From positions 1 to 64,000 of the forward strand of contig JBFWLB010000007.1 in assembly GCA_050252335.1 (NCBI GenBank): a stretch of DNA of 64,000 nt. Direction: 5' to 3'. The position numbers were made by a program, and so were the translations under genes. Under the pieces are notes generated by a model that was given only the letters and a program-made list of their open reading frames with translations, was not told the origin of the DNA and ran no database searches. Source of the DNA: Berkiella_A sp050252335 (GTDB lineage: Bacteria; Pseudomonadota; Gammaproteobacteria; Berkiellales; Berkiellaceae). How positions within the stretch are numbered: the stretch's first letter is position 1; each line of letters opens with the position of its first letter. Shown in pieces: positions 8,961-16,422 of this stretch.

Positions 8961-9038
8961 ATGTTTGACTATACTCTATTTTTATCAATATCACTTATTC
9001 AATACTTACCTTATTTATTTCACATCCCCGATCGTTGA
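8961..9038 (+). CDS. Short frame directly after the riboswitch (25 codons)
   Basis: An ATG follows the riboswitch sequence GGAGGGAAGAGAA immediately, so the P1 strand itself would be its ribosome-binding site. The frame encodes 25 mostly hydrophobic residues and stops at TGA. I recognise no family. It may be a leader peptide, the relic of a gene that once followed the switch, or chance. Confidence 0.25.
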   Translation: MFDYTLFLSISLIQYLPYLFHIPDR

Positions 9039-9096
9039 TCACACCTTTATTATTTTGAAATTTTCAGGCAATTAGTACATTGTAACATTATTTTTT

Positions 9097-9253
9097 ATGA
9101 GCGAAGCGAATAAGATCCCTCTTTGTAAAGGGGGACGGTGCGTAGCACCAGGGGGATTTATGCCACAAATGAAAGTCAAAACAGCTAAATCTCTCTTGCG
9201 CTACGCGCTTTCTCCCTTTACAAAAGTGAGAAACCTAATTCGCTGTGCGAATT
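9097..9253. repeat. Dispersed intergenic repeat, family B, copy 1
   Basis: It starts with ATGAGCGAAGCGAAT and ends with the palindrome ATTCGCTGTGCGAAT. Inside are ATCCCTCTTTGTAAAGGGGGA, CAGCTAAATCTCTCTTGCGC and TTTCTCCCTTTACAAA, so the ends pair with each other as an imperfect hairpin. Related copies are at 41777-41925 and 50316-50492. This copy lies between the TPP riboswitch and thi5. No coding capacity; MITE-like, with no transposase in the window that obviously matches. Confidence 0.8.
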
Positions 9254-9378
9254 GAAAATTCTACTAAAAACTAAGGTTACAATACACTGCGTTTTCTTTC
9301 GTTTTTATTTTGCCTTGCATTTCAAAATATTATTTTTTTTTTCATTAGAAATTTTCTTAAAAATAATAAGAGGTGCTT

Positions 9379-10269
9379 ATGCACGTCCCTTTTTTACTCA
9401 ATTGGTATCTAAATCCTTATCATACGCCTTTAGTGGTTGCTAAAGAGATGGGATTTTTCGAACAATATGACATTGATCTTGCCATTATAGAGCCAACCAA
9501 TCCCAGCGATGTCACAAAAATCATTGGAACGGGCGCTATTAAATTAGGCTTAAAAGCCATGGTGCATTGTTTCGCAGCACGCGCACGCGGTTATGCAATT
9601 CAATCTATCGCTACTCTACTAGATGAGCCTCCTACAGGACTCATTTCTTCTTTAGAAAAACCGATAAAACACATCGCAGATATTCAAAATAAACGCATTG
9701 GTTATGTGGGTGAGTTTGGAAAAATAATGATTGATAATCTTGTGCAAGAAGCAGGTTTTCCAGCTAATTGCTATGAGGCCATACGCGTTGGTATGGATGC
9801 AGCACACGCTATTTTAACAGGTCACGTTGATGCTGCGATTGGTATTGCTAGCTTTCAACAAATAGAGCTTGAAGAAGCGGGTATGCCTTCTTATTTAATG
9901 CGTATTGATGAAATGGCTCAATTAGGATGTTGCTGTTTTTGCTCTATTCAAATCATCGCACATGATTCATTTTCTCAAGACAACCATCCAATGATGCATT
10001 GCTTTTTACAAGCATTACAACAAGGTTTGCAAATAACAAAAAAAGACCCCGCGCAAGCATGGAAATGTTTAATAAAAACGAAACCTAGATTGGATACGCC
10101 TATCTATCAGAAAATCTTTCAAGCAACACGCCATTATTTCTCTTCAGATTTAAAAAATGTTGATAGAGATTGGCAAAAAGTAAGAGATTATGCACAACGA
10201 CTCAAGATCACTGAGTCTCAACTCCCACTCTCAGCGTGCTATACCAACCGTTTCTTCTCTCCCATTTAA
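9379..10269 (+). CDS. thi5: THI5-type HMP-P synthase (thiamine pyrimidine)
   Basis: Belongs to the THI5/NMT1 family, which in yeast makes 4-amino-5-hydroxymethyl-2-methylpyrimidine phosphate from PLP and an active-site histidine. The match to yeast Thi5 is detailed: NW at residues 8-9, GLKAMVH with K59 and H63 (yeast K62, H66), LLDEPPTG, IGYVGEFGK with GEFGK at 111-115, and the iron-binding CCCFC at 184-188. It is 296 aa against 340 in yeast. The ATG at 9379 has an AAGAGG ribosome-binding site; a GTG six bases upstream is the alternative. Legionella pneumophila is known to have a functional Thi5. It is followed by thi4 and lies downstream of a TPP riboswitch. Confidence 0.93.
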   Translation: MHVPFLLNWYLNPYHTPLVVAKEMGFFEQYDIDLAIIEPTNPSDVTKIIGTGAIKLGLKAMVHCFAARARGYAIQSIATLLDEPPTGLISSLEKPIKHIADIQNKRIGYVGEFGKIMIDNLVQEAGFPANCYEAIRVGMDAAHAILTGHVDAAIGIASFQQIELEEAGMPSYLMRIDEMAQLGCCCFCSIQIIAHDSFSQDNHPMMHCFLQALQQGLQITKKDPAQAWKCLIKTKPRLDTPIYQKIFQATRHYFSSDLKNVDRDWQKVRDYAQRLKITESQLPLSACYTNRFFSPI

Positions 10270-10291
10270 TCATTGCAGTACAAGGAAACAA

Positions 10292-11089
10292 ATGATGTTT
10301 ACACAGATTGATGAAAAAGAAATTACACGTGCTATCATCCGTGAATACCATGATCAACTAGACTCAGCGGTTGAATCAGATGTAATTATCGCTGGCGCAG
10401 GCCCTTCTGGACTCGTTGCAGGTCGATATCTGGCACAACGTGGCTATAAGGTAACTATCATAGAAAGAAACAATTATCTAGGTGGTGGCATGTGGATCGG
10501 TGGCTACTTAATGAATAAAGTCACTTTGCGCGCACCTGCTCAAGCGATTTTAGATGAGTTGAATATTGCCTATAAAGAATATAAGCCTGGACTTTTTGTT
10601 GCAGACTCAGCTTTTTTTGCATCTGGTTTAATACGAGGTGCTTGTGAAGCGGGTGTTACATTTTTAAATATGACCATTGTTGAAGATGTTGTGGTTAAAA
10701 ATAAAGTATTAACTGGCTTGGTGATTAACCCTATGCCTGTCACACAGTTGCCCAGAATGATCACTTGCTTAGATCCCATCATCATTGAATCTAAACTCGT
10801 CATCGACGCAACAGGACATGATGCAATTATTTGTAGATTGCTCGGTAAAAGACAAATGCTGGAATCTAAAGGGATGGGACCTTTATGGGTGGAAGCCTCT
10901 GAAAAAGAAATTGTAGCGCGCACAGGAGAGGTATTTCCCAACCTAATCATTTCCGGGATGGCTGTATCAGAAAAATGTGGCCTACCACGCATGGGACCTA
11001 CATTTGGTGGTATGTTGCTTTCTGGTAAACGCGCGGGAGAAATTGCTTGTGCGGCACTAGAAGCCAAACAACGAGAAAAAACTGAGTAG
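10292..11089 (+). CDS. thi4: THI4-type thiazole synthase
   Basis: FAD/NAD-fold protein of the Thi4 family, which builds the thiazole half of thiamine from NAD and glycine. The dinucleotide motif GAGPSG is at residues 35-40 and GGGMWIGG near 64-71. Cys159 in TCLDP aligns with yeast Thi4 Cys205, the residue that gives up its sulfur in a single turnover; archaeal sulfide-dependent enzymes have His there. Length 265 aa is nearer the archaeal and bacterial proteins. I start at the first ATG of the ATGATG at 10292, which has AAGGA upstream; a long overlapping frame into thi5 is rejected. Same operon as thi5, gap 22 bases. Confidence 0.92.
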   Translation: MMFTQIDEKEITRAIIREYHDQLDSAVESDVIIAGAGPSGLVAGRYLAQRGYKVTIIERNNYLGGGMWIGGYLMNKVTLRAPAQAILDELNIAYKEYKPGLFVADSAFFASGLIRGACEAGVTFLNMTIVEDVVVKNKVLTGLVINPMPVTQLPRMITCLDPIIIESKLVIDATGHDAIICRLLGKRQMLESKGMGPLWVEASEKEIVARTGEVFPNLIISGMAVSEKCGLPRMGPTFGGMLLSGKRAGEIACAALEAKQREKTE

Positions 11090-11114
11090 GATATCTATAC
11101 AAGTTAGACAAAAT

Positions 11115-11150
11115 GTACCTGCTTTGCATACTTATACGCAAAGCAGGTAC
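11115..11150 (-). terminator. Terminator after small Lys-rich gene (and after thi4)
   Basis: GTACCTGCTTTGC pairs perfectly with GCAAAGCAGGTAC (13 bp, 10-base loop). On the minus strand it is followed by ATTTTGT, giving a weak U-tract for the small gene at 11163-11264; on the plus strand it lies 25 bases after thi4 and may act there too. Confidence 0.7.
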
Positions 11151-11162
11151 ACAAGTAATTAT

Positions 11163-11264
11163 TTACTTGCCTTCTTTCTTTTCTTTTTTAGCTTGACGCT
11201 TTTCTTTCAAGGTTTTTGTTGGTTTCTTTTTTTCTTCTTTTTTCTTATCTTGACCTTTTGCCAT
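11163..11264 (-). CDS. Small Lys/Glu-rich protein, 33 aa
   Basis: MAKGQDKKKEEKKKPTK... is a 33-residue, strongly basic, low-complexity protein. The ATG is preceded by an excellent AGGAG at 7 bases, and a hairpin terminator lies just downstream, so this is likely an expressed gene. Similar short MAKGQDxKKE proteins occur in other gammaproteobacteria, to my recollection; the function is unknown. Nucleic-acid or ribosome association would suit the charge but is inference. Confidence 0.7.
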   Translation of the reverse strand: MAKGQDKKKEEKKKPTKTLKEKRQAKKEKKEGK

Positions 11265-11382
11265 AATAAGCTCCTCATTAAATCATTTATAACGAAACTA
11301 ATCTTGATATTTTAACCATTATAAAATAATTTATCTAGCCATACAGGATTTCATGTTTAGTTGTTAAACTAAAGGTAGCATT

Positions 11383-11808
11383 ATGCCCTATCAAATTTCC
11401 TTTGAATCTACCCCTTCTCAGCAAGATATCCAAGTACTCTGTGACGGTATTTCTGCACATGCCAAGAAAATGAAAGATCTGAAGGTCATCGATTTTTTTG
11501 CATTTTTTATTCGTGATGCCCAAGGAAAAATTCAAGGGGGCTGCAATGGCGATAATTTATATGGCTGCTTATACGTTGGACAACCTTGGGTTGCAGAATC
11601 CTTACGCGGACAAGGCTATGGCACAAAACTAATGCACGCAGCTGAACAATATGCAAAAGAGCAGAATTGTAATTTCATGGCTGTAAACACTATGGATTGG
11701 GAAGCGCTCGAATTTTATCAAAAACTCGGCTTTGAGATTGAATTTGAACGACATGGCTTTGCAAAAAACTCAATTTTCTACTTTTTGAGAAAAAATCTTG
11801 TTATCTAA
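11383..11808 (+). CDS. GNAT family N-acetyltransferase
   Basis: Acetyl-CoA-dependent transferase of the GNAT fold. Motif A SLRGQGYGTKLMHAAE lies at residues 73-88 (acetyl-CoA pyrophosphate loop RGQGYG), and the C-terminal motif ALEFYQKLGFEIEFE is typical. 141 aa, complete. Substrate not predictable. It stands alone with about 110 bases before it. Confidence 0.88.
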   Translation: MPYQISFESTPSQQDIQVLCDGISAHAKKMKDLKVIDFFAFFIRDAQGKIQGGCNGDNLYGCLYVGQPWVAESLRGQGYGTKLMHAAEQYAKEQNCNFMAVNTMDWEALEFYQKLGFEIEFERHGFAKNSIFYFLRKNLVI

Positions 11809-11923
11809 AAAGTCTGTATCACTATACCAAGGCTTCAATATAGAATCGTTCATAATAACCAACATGTTTACAGCTATAATACAAACAGGTTAGAAATAAG
11901 ATAATTTAAAAAAGCTGGATAGC

Positions 11924-12097
11924 TTATCTTTTCTTAGGTGTTGTTGCATTTTGGCGATCACGTTCTTTACGCACACTCTCGCGCTCTCTATCACGCCTTT
12001 TTTCACGCTCATGGTCATGATCATGACCTGTTTCTTCTTTATGATAGTGATGACTTTCTGTTCGCTCATCATGATCAGGAATATTGCGATTGCCCAT
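11924..12097 (-). CDS. Small His/Asp/Arg-rich charged protein, 57 aa
   Basis: The ATG at 12095-12097 has an AAAGGA ribosome-binding site and opens a frame ending at TAA 11924. The product is extremely polar: HHYHKEE, GHDHDHEREKRRDRERE and a basic PKKR end. The His/Asp clusters could bind metal. A 74-aa frame overlaps it in another phase but lacks a proper start context. The family is not recognised. The charged, low-hydrophobicity composition suggests disorder or a helical, nucleic-acid-like binder. Confidence 0.55.
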   Translation of the reverse strand: MGNRNIPDHDERTESHHYHKEETGHDHDHEREKRRDRERESVRKERDRQNATTPKKR

Positions 12098-12229
12098 AAC
12101 CGTCCTTTCCCCATATAAATTACACTTACTATTTATATCGTCATTTAAAGGATTTATTAAAGAGGATAATTAAAGCGTCAAAAAAGAGCCGCAAATATAC
12201 AGCTTGTTAATTTGCACAGATATTTGAGA

Positions 12230-12817
12230 TTATCGATACAGATAAATGGTGAAATCATGAGGCATATAATCTTGCCTTAATACTACATTTGAAGTAATCT
12301 TCTTACAAAATTCAAAAACACTCCTTGGATCTGGATAAAATATTTCTGCCTCTTTTTCTATCGCAAAAGCACTCAAACTATTAAAAGCGACTCCCTTTTT
12401 AGAACATAAAAAGAGCTTTTCAATTGTACTTTGCATAGAAGGCCAGTTTACAAAAGTAAAAATCCCACTTGCAATAACATAATCATATGCGGCATTCTGC
12501 ATGGAATCCAAAACATTGGTTTCAAAGTCAAATAAGGGATAACGCTTTTTAGAGGCAACAATCATTTGATCAACGGTATCAATACCTTTGTATAAACCAC
12601 TAAATTGATTACTTAGTAAATAATCAATCAAGTGCCCTAAACCGCAACCAACATCTAAGATTGAAGATTTAAAAAAATCTTCAGCAATTTTGCACAATAC
12701 TTCAAACCTGATACGCTGAGATTCTGCACTTGCCCACTTTACACCACGATGATCAAAAGGATAAGCCTTAGCGCTCTCAAAATATATAGCATTATTCCGA
12801 GTAATCAATTCAGTCAT
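12230..12817 (-). CDS. Class I SAM-dependent methyltransferase
   Basis: Motif I ILDVGCGLGHLIDYLL at residues 53-68 binds S-adenosylmethionine; GIDTVDQMI (acidic residue after beta-2) and YDYVIASGIFTFV (motif IV region) complete a methyltransf_11/25-type fold. 195 aa, complete. The substrate is unknown. It lies 30 bases downstream of the GTPase-like gene on the same strand, so probably one transcript. Confidence 0.85.
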   Translation of the reverse strand: MTELITRNNAIYFESAKAYPFDHRGVKWASAESQRIRFEVLCKIAEDFFKSSILDVGCGLGHLIDYLLSNQFSGLYKGIDTVDQMIVASKKRYPLFDFETNVLDSMQNAAYDYVIASGIFTFVNWPSMQSTIEKLFLCSKKGVAFNSLSAFAIEKEAEIFYPDPRSVFEFCKKITSNVVLRQDYMPHDFTIYLYR

Positions 12818-12847
12818 ATTTTTCTCTCTTTCTTAAAAACTAGTCTT

Positions 12848-13900
12848 TTAGCTTCTTTTGCAGTATCTTTTTGATATGGTTTCTTTAGAAAAATATTCAA
12901 ATCCCAATGGATCTAGATCTTCTAAATAGTATTGATTAATCTTCTGCATCATCTTGCCAAATTGACTTTTCTTAAATTTGCCAAAGTTACCTGAACTGAT
13001 ACTGGATGTACTTTTACGAAATGCCTCTTTTTCACTTTCATCTAAATCTATGAAAAGAGAAGATACAACATCTGATATTTTCATTCTGAGTGTATTTGTG
13101 CCAGTTTCATTGATAGCGCGCGCTTTGGTTAAAATCATATGTAATGCAACAAAACGAGAAAGCTTTGTCGATTCTTTTCTAGATGATAATAAGCTATTTA
13201 ATGTACCCAATGAGTCAAAATTTATATCTTGAAATTTAAGTGCTAATTTATCATAACGTGTTTGCAATATTTGCATAATTTCTGAGCAAATCCCTGCATT
13301 TGTTATCATTTCTTCTGAAGATTCTACAAGTGACTTTTTTGATTTTTTTTTGACCACAGAAAAATGTGGTAGCATTTCTGCTATACCATAGTATTTCTTG
13401 CATTCATCAAACATATGTGCAATTAAAAATTCAATATGATCTCCACTTTTGGCAGAGATCTCTATTGCAGGCAATCCAAGTTTTGACGCCATGATACCTA
13501 ATTCTACTCTTTTTACCTTCCACTCTACTTCTGAGATATCAGATTTAGCAATAAGCAGAACTTTATAGATTGTATCTCCTATATATCTATTTGTATCGTT
13601 CAACCAAAATTCTGCATTCTGCACGGATGCCTTGTCGCAAGGATCAACAACCAATAATACAGCATGCATGCCCTTTGGATACAAAATGGCATTCACTCTA
13701 CTAATACCTTCCGATGGGACAAAATGAAAACACAATCTGATATCTTTATGCACATGCATCTGACCTTGTGCAAAATCATCTGCTAATAATTCATTATATT
13801 GTCCCTCTACCATCCTTTGAATGAGATGCTTCTTACCAACCTTAGGGTCTCCAGCAAGATATACATTAAAGAAAAGCTCTCTAGGTCCAGATACACTCAT
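12848..13900 (-). CDS. Rab/Ras-like GTPase-fold protein with degenerate G motifs
   Basis: The first 175 residues follow a small-GTPase layout: P-loop GDPKVGKK at 17-24, AKSD at 118-121 in place of NKxD, and EISAKSG at 148-153 as G5. The P-loop has Lys24 where Ser/Thr normally coordinates magnesium, and no WDTAG-type G3 motif is found (the region reads FHFVPSEGI). Nucleotide binding may survive but GTP hydrolysis looks impaired. The remaining 175 residues are Ser/Lys-rich and helical, unrecognised. Eukaryotic-like Rab proteins occur in Legionella genomes as effectors; that role is inference. Upstream lies a secreted unknown, downstream the methyltransferase. Confidence 0.75.
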   Translation of the reverse strand: MSVSGPRELFFNVYLAGDPKVGKKHLIQRMVEGQYNELLADDFAQGQMHVHKDIRLCFHFVPSEGISRVNAILYPKGMHAVLLVVDPCDKASVQNAEFWLNDTNRYIGDTIYKVLLIAKSDISEVEWKVKRVELGIMASKLGLPAIEISAKSGDHIEFLIAHMFDECKKYYGIAEMLPHFSVVKKKSKKSLVESSEEMITNAGICSEIMQILQTRYDKLALKFQDINFDSLGTLNSLLSSRKESTKLSRFVALHMILTKARAINETGTNTLRMKISDVVSSLFIDLDESEKEAFRKSTSSISSGNFGKFKKSQFGKMMQKINQYYLEDLDPLGFEYFSKETISKRYCKRS

Positions 13901-13956
13901 ACAACCACCCTAGTTGACAATCAAATTTCTCTAGAAGCTCTTTTAATAAAAATCAT

Positions 13957-14649
13957 TTAATTTGGAGTCGGCAATTTATTCAAACAATTTTCTACTTTTT
14001 GTAATGTCATTTTCACAAAAAGATCCTCATCATCATGTTCAAAATATTCCTCATCTCCATAGAGTGCCTTCATCCACTCTTTTGTTAAGTATTGTGGGCT
14101 ATATATTTCTGAAATTGTGCAATATGAAATGTAATTTGGATGCTCTTTGTTATATACCGATAGTTGATATATGTAGGCGGTGCCTTTACTCCTCTTGGCC
14201 TCATGCATCCACTTCATCACGGGTGCAGATAAACTTATCTCTCCAAAATAAATAGGTGTTTTTAGAATTTCCCAACCCGCTTCTTTCAAAGCTCTTCCAA
14301 TAGATTCACCAGATAGAATCTTTTGATCATGCACGGTACGCAATAGTTCAGGAATAGGCGAAACATAATCAACAACTGCAAAAGTTCTCATGATTTTCTG
14401 TTTATCATGTGTGGAATATAAATTTGATATACGGCTGTCTGGGAAAATATCACTACATGCATTAATGGTTTCCACACCATAGTTACCAAAAAAATGCTCA
14501 ATACGTTCACTATTTAATTTGGGTTTTAATGCTGTTGCTGTTTTATCATTCGGTGAAGGCAAAGAAGTAGCACTTAGCATGATTGGAGAAATGAGCGCTA
14601 AACAAAAAACAGAGGCAGATATATATTTATTGATAATTTTTGTACGCAT
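13957..14649 (-). CDS. Secreted protein of unknown function
   Basis: An N-terminal signal peptide is clear: basic MRTKIINK, a hydrophobic stretch, then a cleavage-like SAT-S near residue 28. The mature part of about 200 aa is mixed alpha/beta by eye, has few cysteines and an acidic patch (GDEEYFEHDDEDLF) near the C-terminus. No family recognised. Periplasmic or exported location is likely. Same strand as and about 50 bases upstream of the GTPase-like gene. Confidence 0.7.
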   Translation of the reverse strand: MRTKIINKYISASVFCLALISPIMLSATSLPSPNDKTATALKPKLNSERIEHFFGNYGVETINACSDIFPDSRISNLYSTHDKQKIMRTFAVVDYVSPIPELLRTVHDQKILSGESIGRALKEAGWEILKTPIYFGEISLSAPVMKWMHEAKRSKGTAYIYQLSVYNKEHPNYISYCTISEIYSPQYLTKEWMKALYGDEEYFEHDDEDLFVKMTLQKVENCLNKLPTPN

Positions 14650-14717
14650 GATCGTGCTTATTGCAAATAAAAAGATGATTATATCAAATTAAGTCCCGTA
14701 AAAAAGCGGCATGATGT

Positions 14718-14780
14718 CTTTAAAATTCAACCAAACAAAATTGTCATCCAACTTACTTTTTGTTTGGTTGAATTTTAAAG
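14718..14780. repeat. Perfect 23-bp inverted repeat, 17-base loop
   Basis: The arm CTTTAAAATTCAACCAAAC plus four A is repeated exactly in reverse complement at 14758-14780. It stands in the 313-bp gap between the divergent secreted-protein and MarR genes. The stem is long for a terminator and lacks a U-tract; it may be a small mobile palindrome or a regulatory RNA stem. Nothing else is seen in the gap (14650-14962). Confidence 0.8.
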
Positions 14781-14962
14781 CAAAGACTCCAAAGACAACG
14801 ATAATACTGCAGATATCTAATTAATTACTTTCAACCGTATAGAGATTGATCATGCGATGCAAAATATAGGCAACGCCGCCACTCAGCCTCTTAACTTCTC
14901 CTTGCACGCATAACAGTTTCCTAGTAAACTATTATGCTTCTATTCGAATTAAAAACAAATAA

Positions 14963-15439
14963 ATGAAACCTAAAAAGAGCAACACAGAGATAAGCAGCCT
15001 AGAAGCACATATTGGCTTTTGGTTGAGACTCGTTTCTAACCACGTTTCTTATGCATTTGCACGCAAACTGGATGCCAGTGGTGTTACCGTGGCTGAATGG
15101 GTGGTGTTACGAGAAATGTATGGTTATGAGGCAGCTATGACTTCTCCAAGCACTGTTGCTACGCTTACAGGCCTCACCAGAGGAGCCGTATCCAAACTGA
15201 TTGATAGACTTCTCAATAAACAATTAGTCACACGCACAGAATCTAACGATGATAGACGTTTTCAAAATATTCAACTTACCAAAGAGGCGATTCGCCTTGT
15301 ACCCAAACTTACCGCACTTGCAGATGAAAATGATGAAGCTTTCTTCTCAATGCTAAGCAGTGCAGAACAAAATACGCTGAAAAAAATTCTTAAAAAAACC
15401 GCTCACTTTCATCAACTAAAAAAGATACCTATAACATAG
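14963..15439 (+). CDS. MarR family transcriptional regulator
   Basis: Winged-helix regulator: VTVAEWVVLREMYGYEAA, then SPSTVATLTGLTRGAVSKLID (recognition helix) and the wing with NDDRRFQNIQLT. 158 aa, normal for MarR dimers. The DUF1398 gene follows after 12 bases and a DUF1653 gene after that, so the three probably form one operon and the regulator may control itself and them. Ligand unknown. Confidence 0.88.
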   Translation: MKPKKSNTEISSLEAHIGFWLRLVSNHVSYAFARKLDASGVTVAEWVVLREMYGYEAAMTSPSTVATLTGLTRGAVSKLIDRLLNKQLVTRTESNDDRRFQNIQLTKEAIRLVPKLTALADENDEAFFSMLSSAEQNTLKKILKKTAHFHQLKKIPIT

Positions 15440-15451
15440 AAGAGGAAAAAC

Positions 15452-15844
15452 ATGAATATATCCGTCATCCAAAATATCATTCAACAATCTCTGCAGGGCA
15501 CACTCTCTTTTCCAGAAGTGGTTATGAAACTCAGCGCACTCGACGTTGAATCCTATCATGTCGATCTGATTCGTTCAGAAAATCGTTATTATTTGGCCAA
15601 TGGCAAAACGCATGTTGAATCTGTTTCCCATGAGCACATGACAGCAGAAAAACAATTTTCTGGCCATCTGGTTGCAGAAGCCATTCGCACAATTCAAGCG
15701 AATAAAATTAACTATCAAGAATTTTTGAACAGAATTATGGCTGCAGGCACAGTTTATTATATTGCTTACCTCTCAGGAAAAAAAGTCATTTACTTTGGAC
15801 GAGATGGTGACTTTCATGTAGAACACTTTCCACAAGCTCAATAA
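15452..15844 (+). CDS. DUF1398 (YbcV-like) protein
   Basis: 130 aa matching the DUF1398 family in the YHVDLIRSENRYY segment, the AIRTIQANKINYQEFLNRIMAAG helix and the YYIAYLSGKKVIYFGRDG strand pair. Members are small cytoplasmic proteins found in many proteobacteria and some phages; function not established. It has a GAGGAAAA ribosome-binding site and lies inside the MarR-led operon. Confidence 0.8.
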   Translation: MNISVIQNIIQQSLQGTLSFPEVVMKLSALDVESYHVDLIRSENRYYLANGKTHVESVSHEHMTAEKQFSGHLVAEAIRTIQANKINYQEFLNRIMAAGTVYYIAYLSGKKVIYFGRDGDFHVEHFPQAQ

Positions 15845-15868
15845 CTTATCCTTTAGGAAAATATACCA

Positions 15869-16105
15869 ATGACCTTCATTCAACCAGGAAAATATCGTCA
15901 TCACAAAACCCAGAAATTATATGAAGTCATTGGTATGGCCATACACAGTGAAACATTGGAAGAATTAGTCGTCTATAAAGCGCTCTATACATCCGAAAGA
16001 TTTGCCATGGGTCAACTATGGGTACGTCCTGCTACATTGTTTCTTGGAAAGATAAAAACTCAAAATAATGAAGAGGTTACAAGGTTCGAATACTTGAGAG
16101 AATAG
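15869..16105 (+). CDS. DUF1653 protein
   Basis: 78 aa with the family hallmarks: GKYRHHKTQKLYEV, HSETLEELVVYKALY and LWVRPATLF. DUF1653 is a small single-domain family of unknown role. Last gene of the presumed MarR operon, 24 bases after DUF1398. Confidence 0.85.
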   Translation: MTFIQPGKYRHHKTQKLYEVIGMAIHSETLEELVVYKALYTSERFAMGQLWVRPATLFLGKIKTQNNEEVTRFEYLRE

Positions 16106-16112
16106 CGTATAA

Positions 16113-16219
16113 GTGACGAATTTTTTTAATTTTCTTTCTTTGTTATCAAAAAAAGAAGCCCCTTTAGGTGCAGAGAAGGATTTTTAAAATAAAGCTTAAA
16201 AAAATCCTTCTGCAGTCAC
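16113..16219. repeat. Dispersed intergenic repeat, family C, inverted copy
   Basis: TTTTCTTTCTTTGTTATCAA, then CCTTTAGGTGCAGAGAAGGA, TTTTTAAAATAAA and AAAATCCTTCTGCAGTCAC match, in reverse orientation, the repeat at 47402-47565. It fills most of the gap after DUF1653. The remainder up to 16422 shows no gene. Confidence 0.75.
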
Positions 16220-16422
16220 ACAACTAGAAATAGATTTTTCACCTCATTACTAGAATTGGATAGTCGCTCAGCTCCTATATAGGAAATTTCTACAAACTTC
16301 TTCTAGAATTCACAACTCTCATATCCGGCATATCATTTTCAGATTCAGGAGTGAAGGTTGTAATTCATTACTCAGTTCTGAATCTCTACGCAACATTTAT
16401 AACGCCTATAAAGAAATAATTT

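Noticed and set aside
11890..12114. A 74-aa minus-strand frame starting MGKGRLWAIAIF
   Set aside because: The ribosome-binding site AAAGGA fits the ATG at 12097 in another frame, which gives a compositionally coherent charged protein; the 74-aa frame begins inside that ribosome-binding region.
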